Source of the DNA: Actinomadura sp. NBRC 104425 | GTDB taxonomy: Bacteria; Actinomycetota; Actinomycetes; Streptosporangiales; Streptosporangiaceae | Reading direction: 5' to 3' | DNA length: 64,000 nt | Assembly (NCBI RefSeq): GCF_030269545.1 | Contig: NZ_BSTN01000002.1 | Location: 372,001 to 436,000, forward strand | In this document: piece by piece, positions 1 to 9,139 of the stretch | Position numbering within the stretch: the first letter of the stretch is position 1 | Layout: each line of letters opens with the position of its first letter | Position numbers and translations under genes: made by a program | The notes under the pieces: model-generated | Database searches by the model: none | What the model was told of the DNA's origin: nothing | What the model saw: the letters and a program-made list of their open reading frames with translations, nothing else

Positions 1-40
1 CATGATGCAGAGATCCTGCGAACTGCTGAAGGAGTAGCCC

Positions 41-1873
41 GTGTCCCACCAGGTCACCGCGTCCTCGGCCACCGGCCCGGACCAGGCCCCGACCAGTCAC
101 CGCGAGCTGATTGACTGGGTGCGCGGGATCGCCGAGCTCACCCGTCCCGATCGGATCGAATGGTGTGACGGCTCGGACGCGGAATGGGAGCGCCTGACCG
201 ACCTTCTCGTCGAACAGGGCACCTTCAAACGGCTCAATCCCGCCAAGCGGCCCAACAGCTTCTACGCCGCCTCCGATCCCAGCGACGTGGCCCGCGTCGA
301 GGACCGCACCTTCATCTGCTCCGAAAAGGAGGAGGACGCCGGTCCCACCAACAACTGGATCGCCCCGGACGAGATGCGCGCCACCTTCCGGGAGCTGTTC
401 GACGGCTGCATGCGCGGCCGCACCATGTACGTGGTGCCGTTCTGCATGGGGCCGCTCGGCGGCAACATCTCCCAGCTCGGGGTGGAGATCACCGACTCGC
501 CGTACGTCGCGGTGTCGATGCGGATCATGACGCGGATGGGCACCGAGGCGCTGCGGCTGATCGAGGAGCGCCGCTCGTTCGTCAAGTGCGTCCACTCGGT
601 CGGCGCGCCGCTGGAGCCCGGCCAGAAGGACGTGCCCTGGCCGTGCAACAGCACCAAGTACATCTCGCACTTCCCCGAGACCCGGGAGATCTGGTCCTAC
701 GGGTCCGGCTACGGCGGCAACGCGCTGCTGGGCAAGAAGTGCTACGCGCTGCGCATCGCCTCCACCATGGCCCGCGACGAGGGCTGGCTGGCCGAGCACA
801 TGCTGATCCTCAAGCTGACCCCGCCGGACGGCGAGGTCCGCTACGTCGCCGCCGCATTCCCGTCCGCCTGCGGCAAGACGAACCTGGCCATGCTGCAGCC
901 CACCATCCCGGGCTGGAAGGTCGAGACGATCGGCGACGACATCGCCTGGATGCGCTTCGGCGAGGACGGCCGGCTGTACGCGATCAACCCCGAGGCCGGG
1001 TTCTTCGGCGTCGCCCCCGGCACCGGCGAGGGCACCAACGCCAACGCCGTCAAGACGCTGTGGGGCAACAGCATCTTTACCAACGTCGCGCTCACCGACG
1101 ACGGCGACGTGTGGTGGGAGGGCCTGACCGAGGAGCCGCCCGCGCACCTGACCGACTGGCGGGGCAACGACTGGACGCCCGACTCGGACACCCCGGCGGC
1201 GCACCCGAACGCCCGCTTCACCACCCCGGCCGGGCAGTGCCCGATCATCGCGCCGGAGTGGGAGGACCCCAAGGGCGTGCCGATCTCGGCGATCCTGTTC
1301 GGCGGCCGCCGCGCCACCGCCGTGCCGCTGGTCATCGAGTCGTTCGACTGGCAGCACGGGGTGTTCCTGGGCGCCAACGTGGCCTCGGAGAAGACCGCCG
1401 CGGCCGAGGGCACCGTCGGCGAGCTGCGCCGCGACCCGTTCGCCATGCTGCCGTTCTGCGGCTACAACATGGGCGACTACTTCGGCCACTGGCTGAAGAT
1501 CGGCCGCTCCACCGAGCCCGAGAAGCTGCCGCGCATCTACTACGTCAACTGGTTCCGCAAGGACGCCGACGGCAAGTTCATCTGGCCGGGCTTCGGCGAG
1601 AACAGCCGGGTCCTCAAGTGGATCGTCGACCGGCTCAACGGCCGGGCCGACGCGGTCAAGTCCCCGATCGGCCACCTGCCCACCCGCGAGTCGCTGGACA
1701 CCGAGGGCCTGGACCTGGACGACGCCGCCCTGGACCTGCTGCTCAGCGTCGACCGCGAGGTGTGGAAGCAGGAGGCCGACCTGGTCCCGGCGTTCTTCGA
1801 GACCTTCGGCGACCACCTGCCCAAGGAGCTGTGGGACGAGTACCGCGCCCTGAAGCACCGCCTCGGCGAGTGA
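41..1873 (+). CDS. pckG: Phosphoenolpyruvate carboxykinase (GTP)
   Basis: GTP-dependent PEP carboxykinase, converting oxaloacetate plus GTP to PEP, CO2 and GDP in the cytosol; it links the TCA cycle to gluconeogenesis. The 610-residue length is normal for the GTP class. The P-loop with the catalytic cysteine (FPSACGKTN) is at residues 273-281, and a nucleotide-site stretch containing PGFGEN is near residue 516. The GTG start follows GAAGGAG at a good distance. A strong hairpin terminator lies just downstream, so the gene is probably transcribed alone. Nothing in it is unusual for an actinobacterial pckG. Confidence 0.97.
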   Translation: MSHQVTASSATGPDQAPTSHRELIDWVRGIAELTRPDRIEWCDGSDAEWERLTDLLVEQGTFKRLNPAKRPNSFYAASDPSDVARVEDRTFICSEKEEDAGPTNNWIAPDEMRATFRELFDGCMRGRTMYVVPFCMGPLGGNISQLGVEITDSPYVAVSMRIMTRMGTEALRLIEERRSFVKCVHSVGAPLEPGQKDVPWPCNSTKYISHFPETREIWSYGSGYGGNALLGKKCYALRIASTMARDEGWLAEHMLILKLTPPDGEVRYVAAAFPSACGKTNLAMLQPTIPGWKVETIGDDIAWMRFGEDGRLYAINPEAGFFGVAPGTGEGTNANAVKTLWGNSIFTNVALTDDGDVWWEGLTEEPPAHLTDWRGNDWTPDSDTPAAHPNARFTTPAGQCPIIAPEWEDPKGVPISAILFGGRRATAVPLVIESFDWQHGVFLGANVASEKTAAAEGTVGELRRDPFAMLPFCGYNMGDYFGHWLKIGRSTEPEKLPRIYYVNWFRKDADGKFIWPGFGENSRVLKWIVDRLNGRADAVKSPIGHLPTRESLDTEGLDLDDAALDLLLSVDREVWKQEADLVPAFFETFGDHLPKELWDEYRALKHRLGE

Positions 1874-1930
1874 CGTCCGCTGCCCGCCGCCCCGCCCAGG
1901 GTCCCGGGAACGCGGCGGGCGCAGGACGCC

Positions 1931-1971
1931 GGCAGCGAGGTCACACCCCCGGTGTGACCTCGCTGCCTTTT
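1931..1971 (+). terminator. Intrinsic terminator of pckG
   Basis: Perfect 17-bp inverted repeat (1931-1947 and 1951-1967) with a CCC loop, followed by TTTT. It starts 58 nt after the pckG stop and separates pckG from soxR. Confidence 0.85.
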
Positions 1972-2031
1972 CCGGCGCCGGCCGCATCGGAGCCGTTCGG
2001 CCGGCATTTCCGGTCGTTTAGGATGCGTGCC

Positions 2032-2598
2032 ATGACGCGGCTGGAGCACAGAGTGCACGAGCTCACCGTCGGCCAGCTCGCCGAACGCAGCGGCGTGTCG
2101 GTGTCGGCGCTGCACTTCTACGAGTCCAAGGGGCTGATCAGCAGCCGCCGCACCGCGGGCAACCAGCGCCGCTTCAGCCGCGACACGCTGCGCCGGGTCT
2201 CCTTCATCAAGGTGTCCCAGCGGATCGGCATCCCGCTCAGCGAGATCAAGAAGGCGCTGGCCACGCTCCCCGAGGGCCGCACCCCCACGGTGGAGGACTG
2301 GGCCCGCCTGTCCGAGACGTGGCGGGCCGACCTCGACGAGCGCATCGCGCAGCTCGAGCGCCTGCGCGACGACCTCACCGAGTGCATCGGCTGCGGCTGC
2401 CTGTCGTTGAACAAGTGCGCGCTGGCCAACCCCTACGACCGGCTCGGCGACGAGGGCCCGGGCCCCCGCCGCCTGCTCGTCCGCCGCGGCGAGCGCCCCC
2501 GCGACACGCGCGCCGCCCATGGAGATGACGCCCATGGGGACGCCGCCCGCGAGGACTCCCGCGAGGAGGCCGCCGCCGGCTGCGTCGGCTGCACCTGA
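2032..2598 (+). CDS. soxR: Redox-sensitive MerR-family activator SoxR with long C-terminal tail
   Basis: MerR-family [2Fe-2S] regulator; in actinomycetes SoxR senses redox-active metabolites and activates a small regulon. The N-terminal winged HTH (about residues 8-75) is followed by a dimerisation helix. The cluster ligands C118, C121, C123 and C129 fit the C-x2-C-x-C-x5-C SoxR signature exactly. The protein has 188 residues; SoxR proteins are usually about 150. The extra ~45 residues are hydrophilic, rich in Arg, Asp and Glu, and end in a CVGC motif (C184, C187). ATG 2032 gives the standard N-terminus; ATG 2023, in frame, is an alternative. No obvious target operon is adjacent. Confidence 0.93.
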   Translation: MTRLEHRVHELTVGQLAERSGVSVSALHFYESKGLISSRRTAGNQRRFSRDTLRRVSFIKVSQRIGIPLSEIKKALATLPEGRTPTVEDWARLSETWRADLDERIAQLERLRDDLTECIGCGCLSLNKCALANPYDRLGDEGPGPRRLLVRRGERPRDTRAAHGDDAHGDAAREDSREEAAAGCVGCT

Positions 2599-2647
2599 AC
2601 CCGCTCCGCCGCCGGCCGGCGACGGCACGGCACCGCAGGCGCTGCCG

Positions 2648-5092
2648 TCAGCGGGCCCGCGGCGTGCGCGGCTGCTGGAACGCCCGGTGGTTGCGGTCGC
2701 GGCCGTGCGGGTCGACGCGGCGCGGCGCCGGCTCCCGCCCCACCGGCTGGCTGGGCCGCGGGCTGCTCGGCACGTGCGGCACGTCCATCTCCACCGGCTT
2801 GTCGGCCAGCTCGAACTCCTGGTCGTAGTGGTGGAGCAGCAGGCCCTCGCCCTCCAGCAGCTCGTAGCGGGCCGACTCGCCGGTCACGGTGACCTTCAGC
2901 CGGTTGCCCCGGTAGCGCATGGAGAACGCCAGCCGGCTGATGCCGCCGGGCAGCCGCGGCGCGAACCGCAGCCTGCCGTGCGCCGCGCGCATCCCGCCGA
3001 ACCCGGCGACCAGCCCGCTCCACGCGCCCGCCATCGAGGCGATGTGCAGGCCGTCGCGGGTGTTGCGGTTGAGGTCGTGCAGGTCCATCAGCGCGGTCTC
3101 GCCGAGGTAGTCGTGCGCCAGGTCCAGCTGCCCCACCTCGGCGGCGATCACCGCCTGGGTCTGCGCGGACAGCGAGGAGTCCCGCACCGTCAGCGCCTCG
3201 TAGTAGTGGAAGTTGCGGACCTTCTGCTCGTAGGTGAACGCCTCCCCGCACATGTGCATGGCCAGCACCAGGTCGGCCTGCTTGACGACCTGCTTGCGGT
3301 ACAGGTCGAAGTACGGGTAGTTCAGCAGCAGCGGGTAGTGCTCGGGCTTGGTGGACGCGAAGTCCCACCGCGCGTGGTTGGTGAACCCCTCGCTCTGCGG
3401 GTGCACGCCCAGCCGCTCGTCGTAGGGGATCATCATGGCCGCCGCCGCGTCCCGCCACGACGCGGCCTCCTCGGTGGTGACGCCGAGCCGCTCGGCCAGG
3501 TCCGGATGGCGCATCGCCATCGCCGCGGCCTCCCGCAGGTTCCGCTGCGCCATCAGGTTGGTGTAGACGTTGTTGTCGGCGATCGAGCTGTACTCGTCGG
3601 GCCCGGTGACGCCGTCGATGCGGAACACGCCCTCCACGTCGTGGTGGCCGAGGCCGCGCCACAGCCGCGCCGTCTCCACCAGCAGCTCCAGGCCGACCTC
3701 GCGTTCGAACTCCTCGTCGCCGGTGGCGTCCACGTACCGCACGACGGCGTCGGCGATGTCGGCGTTGATGTGGAACGCGGCGGTGCCCGCGGGCCAGTAG
3801 CCCGAGCACTCCTGCCCGCGGATCGTGCGCCACGGGAACGCCGCCCCCGCCAGGCCGAGCTGGCGGGCGCGCTCGCGGGCCAGGCCCAGCGTCATGTGCC
3901 GCCACCGCAGCGCGTCGGCCGCCGACGACGGGTGCGTGTAGGTCAGCACGGGCAGCACGAACGTCTCGGTGTCCCAGAAGGTGTGCCCGTCGTACCCGGG
4001 CCCGGTCAGGCCCTTGGCGGGGATCATCCGGCGTTCGGCGCGCGCGCCGGCCTGCAGGATGTGGAACAGCCCGAACCGCACCGCCTGCTGCACCTCGGCG
4101 TCGCCGTCCACCTCGACGTCGGCGCCGCTCCAGAACTCGTCGAGATAGGTGCGCTGCTCGTCCAGCAGGCCCTCCCAGCCGGTGTGCCGGGCCGCCGCCA
4201 GCGCCGCCACCACCTGGTCGTGCAGCGCGGGACGGGACCGCCGGCTCGACCACCCGTACGCCAGGTACTTGACGATCCGCAGCCGCTGCCCCGGCTCCAG
4301 CCGCGTGGCCACGGTCAGCCGCGCGACGTCCGGGAAGCTCTCGATGTCGGTCGCCATGTGCCCGGGACCCTCGATCTGGTGGTCCATCGCGGCGGCCATG
4401 CGCAGCCCGCTGTGCCGGGTGCGGTGCACCATGACCGCCTTGGTGTGGTTGGTGACGTGCTCCTCGCTGACCAGCGGCGACTCCAGCACCGCGGCGGTGC
4501 GCGGATCGCGGCCGAGGTCGGGCAGCGACTCGTTGGCCACCAGCTCCGACTGCGCCACCACCCGCACCGAGTGGTCCAGCGGCTCGACGTCGTAGCAGAT
4601 CGCGGCGATGGCGCGTTGGGTCAGCGACACCAGCCGCACCGAGGTGATCCGCACCGAGCGCCCGGCGGGGGAGGTCCACTCCACCTGCCGGGTCAGCGTG
4701 CCCGCCCGCATGTCCAGGATGCGCTCGTGCGAGTCGAGCCGCCCGTACCGCACGTCGAACGGCTCGTCGTCCACCAGCAGCCGGATCAGCTTGCCGTTGG
4801 TGACGTTGATCACGGTCTGCCCCGACTCGGGGTAGCCGTACCCGGCCTCGGCGTGCGGCAGCGGCCGCAGCTCGTAGAACGAGTTGAGGTAGCTGCCGGG
4901 CAGCCCGTGCGGGTCGCCCTCGTCCAGGTTGCCGCGCAACCCCATGTGCCCGTTCGACAGAGCGAAGACCGACTCGCTCTGCGCCAGGCGGTCCAGCCGC
5001 AGTTCCGGTTCCCGCACGCACCACGGCTCGACCGTGAACACCGGCAGGTCCACGTTGGTGGTGGTGTGACGGCCCCCGCGCCCGTCGCTCAC
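2648..5092 (-). CDS. Glycoside hydrolase family 65 disaccharide phosphorylase
   Basis: GH65 enzymes are inverting alpha-glucoside phosphorylases (maltose, trehalose, kojibiose or nigerose plus Pi gives beta-glucose 1-phosphate plus sugar) or, more rarely, hydrolases. The 814 residues show the usual order: N-terminal beta-sandwich (to about 300), (alpha/alpha)6 barrel (about 330-700) and a small C-terminal beta domain. The catalytic acid is E500 in GPDEY. The GTG start at 5092 overlaps the stop of the upstream HAD gene as GTGA, so the two are translationally coupled. That partner is a beta-phosphoglucomutase, which uses beta-glucose 1-phosphate; this favours a phosphorylase over a hydrolase. 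The exact disaccharide cannot be read from sequence; maltose or trehalose is most likely. Confidence 0.9.
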   Translation of the reverse strand: MSDGRGGRHTTTNVDLPVFTVEPWCVREPELRLDRLAQSESVFALSNGHMGLRGNLDEGDPHGLPGSYLNSFYELRPLPHAEAGYGYPESGQTVINVTNGKLIRLLVDDEPFDVRYGRLDSHERILDMRAGTLTRQVEWTSPAGRSVRITSVRLVSLTQRAIAAICYDVEPLDHSVRVVAQSELVANESLPDLGRDPRTAAVLESPLVSEEHVTNHTKAVMVHRTRHSGLRMAAAMDHQIEGPGHMATDIESFPDVARLTVATRLEPGQRLRIVKYLAYGWSSRRSRPALHDQVVAALAAARHTGWEGLLDEQRTYLDEFWSGADVEVDGDAEVQQAVRFGLFHILQAGARAERRMIPAKGLTGPGYDGHTFWDTETFVLPVLTYTHPSSAADALRWRHMTLGLARERARQLGLAGAAFPWRTIRGQECSGYWPAGTAAFHINADIADAVVRYVDATGDEEFEREVGLELLVETARLWRGLGHHDVEGVFRIDGVTGPDEYSSIADNNVYTNLMAQRNLREAAAMAMRHPDLAERLGVTTEEAASWRDAAAAMMIPYDERLGVHPQSEGFTNHARWDFASTKPEHYPLLLNYPYFDLYRKQVVKQADLVLAMHMCGEAFTYEQKVRNFHYYEALTVRDSSLSAQTQAVIAAEVGQLDLAHDYLGETALMDLHDLNRNTRDGLHIASMAGAWSGLVAGFGGMRAAHGRLRFAPRLPGGISRLAFSMRYRGNRLKVTVTGESARYELLEGEGLLLHHYDQEFELADKPVEMDVPHVPSSPRPSQPVGREPAPRRVDPHGRDRNHRAFQQPRTPRAR

Positions 5093-5838
5093 TTGTCCTC
5101 CAGAAGTTCCGATAGGTCCCCGACGACGATGTCGGCCCCGTGCCGCGCCAGCGCCTCCCGGTGGCCCCCGCCGACCCGGTCCACGCCCACGACGTAGGCG
5201 AAGTCCCCCGCGCGGCCCGCCTCCACACCTGCCAGCGCGTCCTCGAACACCGCCGCGCGCGCCGCCGGCACCCCGACCGCCTCCGCCCCCGCCAGGAACA
5301 TGTCGGGCGCCGGCTTGCCGGGCAGGTCGCGCTCTCGGGCGACCACCCCGTCGACGCGGGTGTCGAACAGGTCGGCGATGCCCGCGGCGGCCAGCACCTG
5401 CACGGTGTTGGCGCTGGACGACACCACGGCGGTCCGCAGCCCGGCGTCCCGGCAGGCCCGCACGTACGCCACCGACCCGTCGTACACCTCGACGCCGTCG
5501 TCCTCCAGCAGCTTGAGCACGAGCTCGTTCTTGCGGTTGCCGAGGCCGTACACGGTCTCGGCGTCGGGCGGGTCGTCGGGGCCGCCCTCGGGCAGCGTGA
5601 TGCCGCGGGAGGCCAGGAACGAGCGCGTCCCGTCCTCGCGGCGCTTGCCGTCGACGTACTTGCCGTAGTCGCCGGCCTCGTCGAACGGGACGAACTGCGT
5701 ACCGGTCGCCTCCGCCCGCGCCTTCAGGTACTCGTCGAACATCCGCTTCCACGCGGCGGCGTGCACCGCGGCTGTACGGGTAAGTACGCCGTCCAGGTCG
5801 AACAGGCAGGCGCCGACCGGTTGCGGCAGTCCCAGCAT
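5089..5838 (-). CDS. Beta-phosphoglucomutase-family HAD enzyme
   Basis: HAD-superfamily phosphatase/mutase of 249 residues, length and motifs as in beta-phosphoglucomutase. The nucleophile and acid/base pair D14 and D16 lie in FDLDGVLT; motif II is VVSSSAN; motif III/IV includes KPAPD and [10 protein letters not shown]. Expected role: beta-glucose 1-phosphate to glucose 6-phosphate. It is first in a two-gene unit with the GH65 phosphorylase, so disaccharide phosphorolysis would feed glucose 6-phosphate into glycolysis or the pentose phosphate pathway, whose gnd gene is divergent next door. ATG 5838 was chosen because it begins just before the HAD core and has an upstream GAGGGGGAAG; the reading frame stays open to 5904. 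Confidence 0.9.
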   Translation of the reverse strand: MLGLPQPVGACLFDLDGVLTRTAAVHAAAWKRMFDEYLKARAEATGTQFVPFDEAGDYGKYVDGKRREDGTRSFLASRGITLPEGGPDDPPDAETVYGLGNRKNELVLKLLEDDGVEVYDGSVAYVRACRDAGLRTAVVSSSANTVQVLAAAGIADLFDTRVDGVVARERDLPGKPAPDMFLAGAEAVGVPAARAAVFEDALAGVEAGRAGDFAYVVGVDRVGGGHREALARHGADIVVGDLSELLEDK

Positions 5839-5987
5839 GGCTTCCCCCTCGCGGGTTCGGTGATCTCTACGATGCGTCCCGTTCCCTGGATGGAACAAGG
5901 ACATGCGGCCGCCCGGTTGACCGAACAGCGGGCGACCTCACCCGCGTACCCACGGGTGTGGGGCCTGAACGAAGAGGAGACGAGTCG
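5839..5987. promoter_or_regulatory. Divergent promoter region between the phosphorylase operon and gnd
   Basis: 149 bp between divergent starts. It holds a short inverted repeat, GTTCC-N6-GGAAC (5881-5896), near the middle, and a purine-rich Shine-Dalgarno before gnd. No clear -35/-10 pair was read. Confidence 0.35.
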
Positions 5988-7412
5988 ATGAGCAAGGCGC
6001 GCATAGGTGTCACCGGGTTGGCGGTGATGGGCCGGAACCTGGCCCGCAACCTCGCCCGGCACGGGCATCCCGTTGCCGTGCACAACCGCACCGCCGCCCG
6101 CACCAAGGCGCTGGTGGAAGAGTTCGGGGACGAGGGTACCTTCATCCCCGCCGAGACGCCCGAGGAGTTCGTGGCCTCGCTGGAACGCCCCCGCCGTCTG
6201 GTGATCATGGTGAAGGCGGGGGCGCCGACCGATGCGGTCATCGAGGAGTTCGCGCCGCTGCTGGAGCCGGGCGACATGATCGTCGACGGGGGGAACGCGC
6301 ACTTCGCCGACACCCGGCGGCGCGAGGCGGCGCTGCGCGAACGCGGCCTGCACTTCGTCGGCACCGGCATCTCCGGCGGCGAGGAGGGCGCGCTGCACGG
6401 CCCGAGCATCATGCCGGGCGGGTCGGCCGAGTCCTACGAGGCGCTCGGCCCGCTGCTGGAGGACATCGCCGCCAAGGTCGACGGCACGCCGTGCTGCGTG
6501 CACGTCGGACCGGACGGCGCCGGGCACTTCGTGAAGATGGTGCACAACGGCATCGAGTACGCCGACATGCAGCTGATCGCCGAGTCCTACGACCTGCTGC
6601 GGCACGCCGCCGGGCTGTCCCCGGCCGAGATCGCCGAGGTGTTCCGCACCTGGAACACCGGGCGGCTGGAGTCCTACCTCATCGAGATCACCGCCGAGGT
6701 GCTGGCGCACACCGACGCCGCCACCGGCCGCCCGTTCGTCGACGTGGTGCTGGACCAGGCCGAGCAGAAGGGCACCGGCCGCTGGACCGTGCAGACCGCC
6801 CTCGACCTGGGCGTCCCGGTCTCGGGCATCGCCGAGGCCGTGTTCGCCCGCTCGGTCTCCGGCCATGCCGGCCTGCGCCGCGCCGCCCGCAACCTGCCCG
6901 GCCCCAAGAACGACGTGCGCTACCTGTCCGGGTTCGCCGACGACGTCGAGCAGGCCCTGTACGCCTCGAAGGTCGTCGCGTACGCGCAGGGCTTCCACCA
7001 GATCCAGGCGGGCAGCGAAGAATACGGCTGGAACATCGACCTGGGGCAGATGGCCACGATCTGGCGCGGCGGCTGCATCATCCGCGCCCGCTTCCTGGAC
7101 CGGATCCGGGCCGCCTACGAGGCCGACCCGCGCACGCCGACGCTGCTGACCGACGACCACTTCGCCGAGGCGGTCGGCGCGGCCCAGGACGCCTGGCGCC
7201 GCGTCGTCGCCACCGCCGCGCAGCTGGGCATCCCGGCGCCGGGCTTCTCCAGCGCGCTGGCCTACTACGACTCGCTGCGCGCCGAGCGCCTGCCCGCCGC
7301 CCTCACCCAGGGGCAGCGCGACTTCTTCGGCGCCCACACCTACCGGCGCGTCGACCGCGACGGCTCCTTCCACACCCTCTGGGGCGGCGACCGCTCCGAA
7401 GTCGAGGCCTGA
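5988..7412 (+). CDS. gnd: 6-phosphogluconate dehydrogenase, decarboxylating
   Basis: Oxidative pentose-phosphate enzyme: 6-phosphogluconate plus NADP+ to ribulose 5-phosphate, CO2 and NADPH. At 474 residues it is the long form. The Rossmann motif GLAVMGRN lies at about residues 10-17, and the substrate-site stretches GGNAHF, SGGEEGA and HNGIEYADMQ are present, as is the family C-terminal GGCIIRA region. ATG 5988 was preferred over the upstream GTG/ATG codons because it has GAAGAGGAGA in front and starts at the Rossmann fold. A strong terminator follows. Confidence 0.95.
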   Translation: MSKARIGVTGLAVMGRNLARNLARHGHPVAVHNRTAARTKALVEEFGDEGTFIPAETPEEFVASLERPRRLVIMVKAGAPTDAVIEEFAPLLEPGDMIVDGGNAHFADTRRREAALRERGLHFVGTGISGGEEGALHGPSIMPGGSAESYEALGPLLEDIAAKVDGTPCCVHVGPDGAGHFVKMVHNGIEYADMQLIAESYDLLRHAAGLSPAEIAEVFRTWNTGRLESYLIEITAEVLAHTDAATGRPFVDVVLDQAEQKGTGRWTVQTALDLGVPVSGIAEAVFARSVSGHAGLRRAARNLPGPKNDVRYLSGFADDVEQALYASKVVAYAQGFHQIQAGSEEYGWNIDLGQMATIWRGGCIIRARFLDRIRAAYEADPRTPTLLTDDHFAEAVGAAQDAWRRVVATAAQLGIPAPGFSSALAYYDSLRAERLPAALTQGQRDFFGAHTYRRVDRDGSFHTLWGGDRSEVEA

Positions 7413-7418
7413 GCCGTA

Positions 7419-7461
7419 CCGTCCCCCGGGCGCCTCGCGTGCGCCCGGGGGACGGCTTTTT
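7419..7461 (+). terminator. Intrinsic terminator of gnd
   Basis: 15-bp GC-rich inverted repeat (7419-7433 and 7441-7455) with a 7-nt loop, followed by C and TTTTT. It begins 7 nt after the gnd stop. Confidence 0.85.
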
Positions 7462-7462
7462 C

Positions 7463-7663
7463 TCACGCGGTGGCCTGCTCCTGGACGACCGCCCACCGCC
7501 CGACCGGCCGGTACGCCGAGTCGTAGATCTCCGACCCGTCGCCGGGCTGAAGGGCGTAGTGCTTCAGGTTGCCGCCCCAGTAGCGCAGGATGCGCCCCAG
7601 CTCTTCGGCGGCGTCACCGTCGAACGCCGTCTCGCCCATATCGACTTCGAGAACGAATTTCAC
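7463..7663 (-). CDS. Small acidic hypothetical protein (66 aa)
   Basis: Not recognised. The GTG start at 7663 is preceded by AAAGAGGGG and gives a 66-residue protein that starts VKFVLEVDMGE and has a compact pattern of aromatic and charged residues (RYWGGNLKHY, YDSAYRPVGRW). It reads like a small single-domain protein rather than a chance ORF: codon use is normal for this genome and the Shine-Dalgarno is good. The frame remains open to 7768, but the extra N-terminus lacks a ribosome site. A symmetrical site (7699-7718) lies upstream and is a candidate operator. Its stop lies within the gnd terminator T-tract region, so the two genes converge. Confidence 0.6.
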   Translation of the reverse strand: MKFVLEVDMGETAFDGDAAEELGRILRYWGGNLKHYALQPGDGSEIYDSAYRPVGRWAVVQEQATA

Positions 7664-7698
7664 CGGCCGGACCCCTCTTTCTCGGCATGTTCCGTGCC

Positions 7699-7718
7699 CT
7701 TCAATCGTCTCATTGAAG
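7699..7718. promoter_or_regulatory. Inverted repeat upstream of the 66-aa gene
   Basis: Perfect CTTCAAT-N6-ATTGAAG repeat, 36 bp upstream of the GTG at 7663, in an AT-richer pocket. The size and two-arm layout suit an operator of a dimeric regulator; the regulator is unknown. Confidence 0.45.
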
Positions 7719-7793
7719 TGCTTGTTGGGCTTTTGAGAGGCGCTCTCCCTGCTCACTGGTGTGTGCACCCGTCGAGAACCTCAACTCGGGGTG

Positions 7794-8447
7794 TCAGAGC
7801 CGGCAGCTGATCTCCATGCCCTCGTCGTAGGGGAACGTCAGGCTGTGGTACCCGTTGGCGGGGTCGCGGACGTACTCCAGGTAGGGCGCCAGCTCCTCCA
7901 TGTCGACGTCGTCGGCCACGACCAGGGTGCCGGGGGCCAGGCGCGGCTCCAGCAGCCGCAGCACCGGCAGGCACAGCTCCTTCCAGCCGTCGAGCAGGAC
8001 GAACCCGGCGGGTTCGTCCAGGGCGGCGAGAGTCTCCAGGGCGTCCCCCTCCAGGAGGGTGATCACGTCGTCCAGGCCGGTCTCGGCGAAGGTGCGGCGC
8101 GCCGCGGCGGCCTTCTCCGCGCTGAGCTCGGTGGTGACGACGCGTCCGGTGCCGTTGTCGCGCACCGCGGCGGCCAGAAACAGCGTGGAGATCCCGTACG
8201 ACGTGCCGAACTCGACCACGAGGGCCGGGCGGGCGGCGCGCACCAGGCTGTAGAGCAGCCTGCCCCCGGGCTCGGAGATCGGCATGTAGATGCCCGAGGC
8301 CACGTCGGCGCGTTCGGCCACGGTCATCGCGGCGAGCGCGTCGAAGTCGATCTCGGCGAAGGCCTCCCCGTCGCGGTCGGCGGCCGCGAACATCCGGTCG
8401 AGTGCGCCCGCGACGCGCGGGTCGGTGAGCGTGCTGGTGTGTGTCAT
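7794..8447 (-). CDS. Class I SAM-dependent O-methyltransferase
   Basis: 217-residue methyltransferase of the CCoAOMT/catechol-OMT type (family 3). SAM motif I, VVEFGTSYG, is at residues 77-85; the acidic residues after VTTE and the LLDGWKE segment fit the metal-dependent group, and VVADDVDME may carry metal ligands. Likely substrate is a small catechol-like or other hydroxylated molecule, not determinable here. ATG 8447 lies only 4 nt from a perfect 36-bp palindrome and has no Shine-Dalgarno, so the transcript may be leaderless. It is divergent from a TetR repressor that presumably controls it through that palindrome. Confidence 0.85.
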   Translation of the reverse strand: MTHTSTLTDPRVAGALDRMFAAADRDGEAFAEIDFDALAAMTVAERADVASGIYMPISEPGGRLLYSLVRAARPALVVEFGTSYGISTLFLAAAVRDNGTGRVVTTELSAEKAAAARRTFAETGLDDVITLLEGDALETLAALDEPAGFVLLDGWKELCLPVLRLLEPRLAPGTLVVADDVDMEELAPYLEYVRDPANGYHSLTFPYDEGMEISCRL

Positions 8448-8450
8448 GCG

Positions 8451-8486
8451 GGCTAGACTAGACGCAACGTTGCGTCTAGTCTAGCC
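8451..8486. promoter_or_regulatory. Perfect 36-bp palindrome, probable TetR operator
   Basis: Every base from 8451 to 8486 is symmetrical about the centre AACGTT (8466-8471). It contains the repeated word CTAGACTAG-like arms and sits between the divergent methyltransferase (start 8447) and TetR (start 8519) genes. A site of this length could hold two TetR dimers and block both promoters. Confidence 0.85.
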
Positions 8487-8518
8487 GGGCTATTCTTGCC
8501 TCTCGGGTGAGGGAGGAC

Positions 8519-9136
8519 ATGACGAGCGCAGCGCACACCGCCCGGCCGGAACCGGCCCGGCGGCACCACGGCAACCGGCACGGCCGCAGCGAGCCGGCCC
8601 GCCGGGCCGTCCTGGAGGCGGCGGACGGCCTGCTCGTGGAGAAGGGGTTCGCGGGGGTCACGATCGAGGGCATCGCCGCGCGCGCCGGTGTCGCCAAGCA
8701 GACCGTCTACCGCTGGTGGAAGACCAAGACCGACATCCTGGTGGAGGCCTTCCTGGAGGACCTGGACGAGGGCCCGATGCCCCCCGACCACGGCGACCTC
8801 GCCCGCGACCTGCGCGCCCACGTGCGCTGGCTGGCCGACTTCCTCGGACGCACCGAAGCCGGCGCCGTGTTCCGCGCCCTGATCGCCCAGGCCCAGCACG
8901 ACCCGGCGTTCGCCGCCGACTTCCGCGCCCGCTACCTCGACCGGCAGCGCGCCCTGGACCGCCTGCCGCTGGAACGCGCTGCCCGGCGCGGCGAACTGCC
9001 CGCCGACCTGGACCTGGCCGCCGAGACCGAACGCCTCGTCGGCCCCGTCTACTACCGCGTCCTGGTCACCGGCGAACCGCTCGACGACGACTTCCTCGAC
9101 GGGCTCGTGGACGCCTTCCTCGCCACCCTGCGCTGA
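8519..9136 (+). CDS. TetR-family transcriptional regulator
   Basis: 205-residue TetR repressor. The HTH lies at about residues 25-70 (VTIEGIAARAGVAKQTVYRWW), followed by the C-terminal ligand domain of the type with the YYRVLVTGEPLDD ending. ATG 8519 is preceded by GGGAGG; GTG 8507 would add four residues. Divergent from the O-methyltransferase and separated from it by a perfect palindrome, so it is likely to repress both itself and the methyltransferase, with a methyltransferase substrate or a toxic phenolic as possible inducer. Converges with the next gene, 3 bp apart. Confidence 0.9.
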   Translation: MTSAAHTARPEPARRHHGNRHGRSEPARRAVLEAADGLLVEKGFAGVTIEGIAARAGVAKQTVYRWWKTKTDILVEAFLEDLDEGPMPPDHGDLARDLRAHVRWLADFLGRTEAGAVFRALIAQAQHDPAFAADFRARYLDRQRALDRLPLERAARRGELPADLDLAAETERLVGPVYYRVLVTGEPLDDDFLDGLVDAFLATLR

Positions 9137-9139
9137 CCG

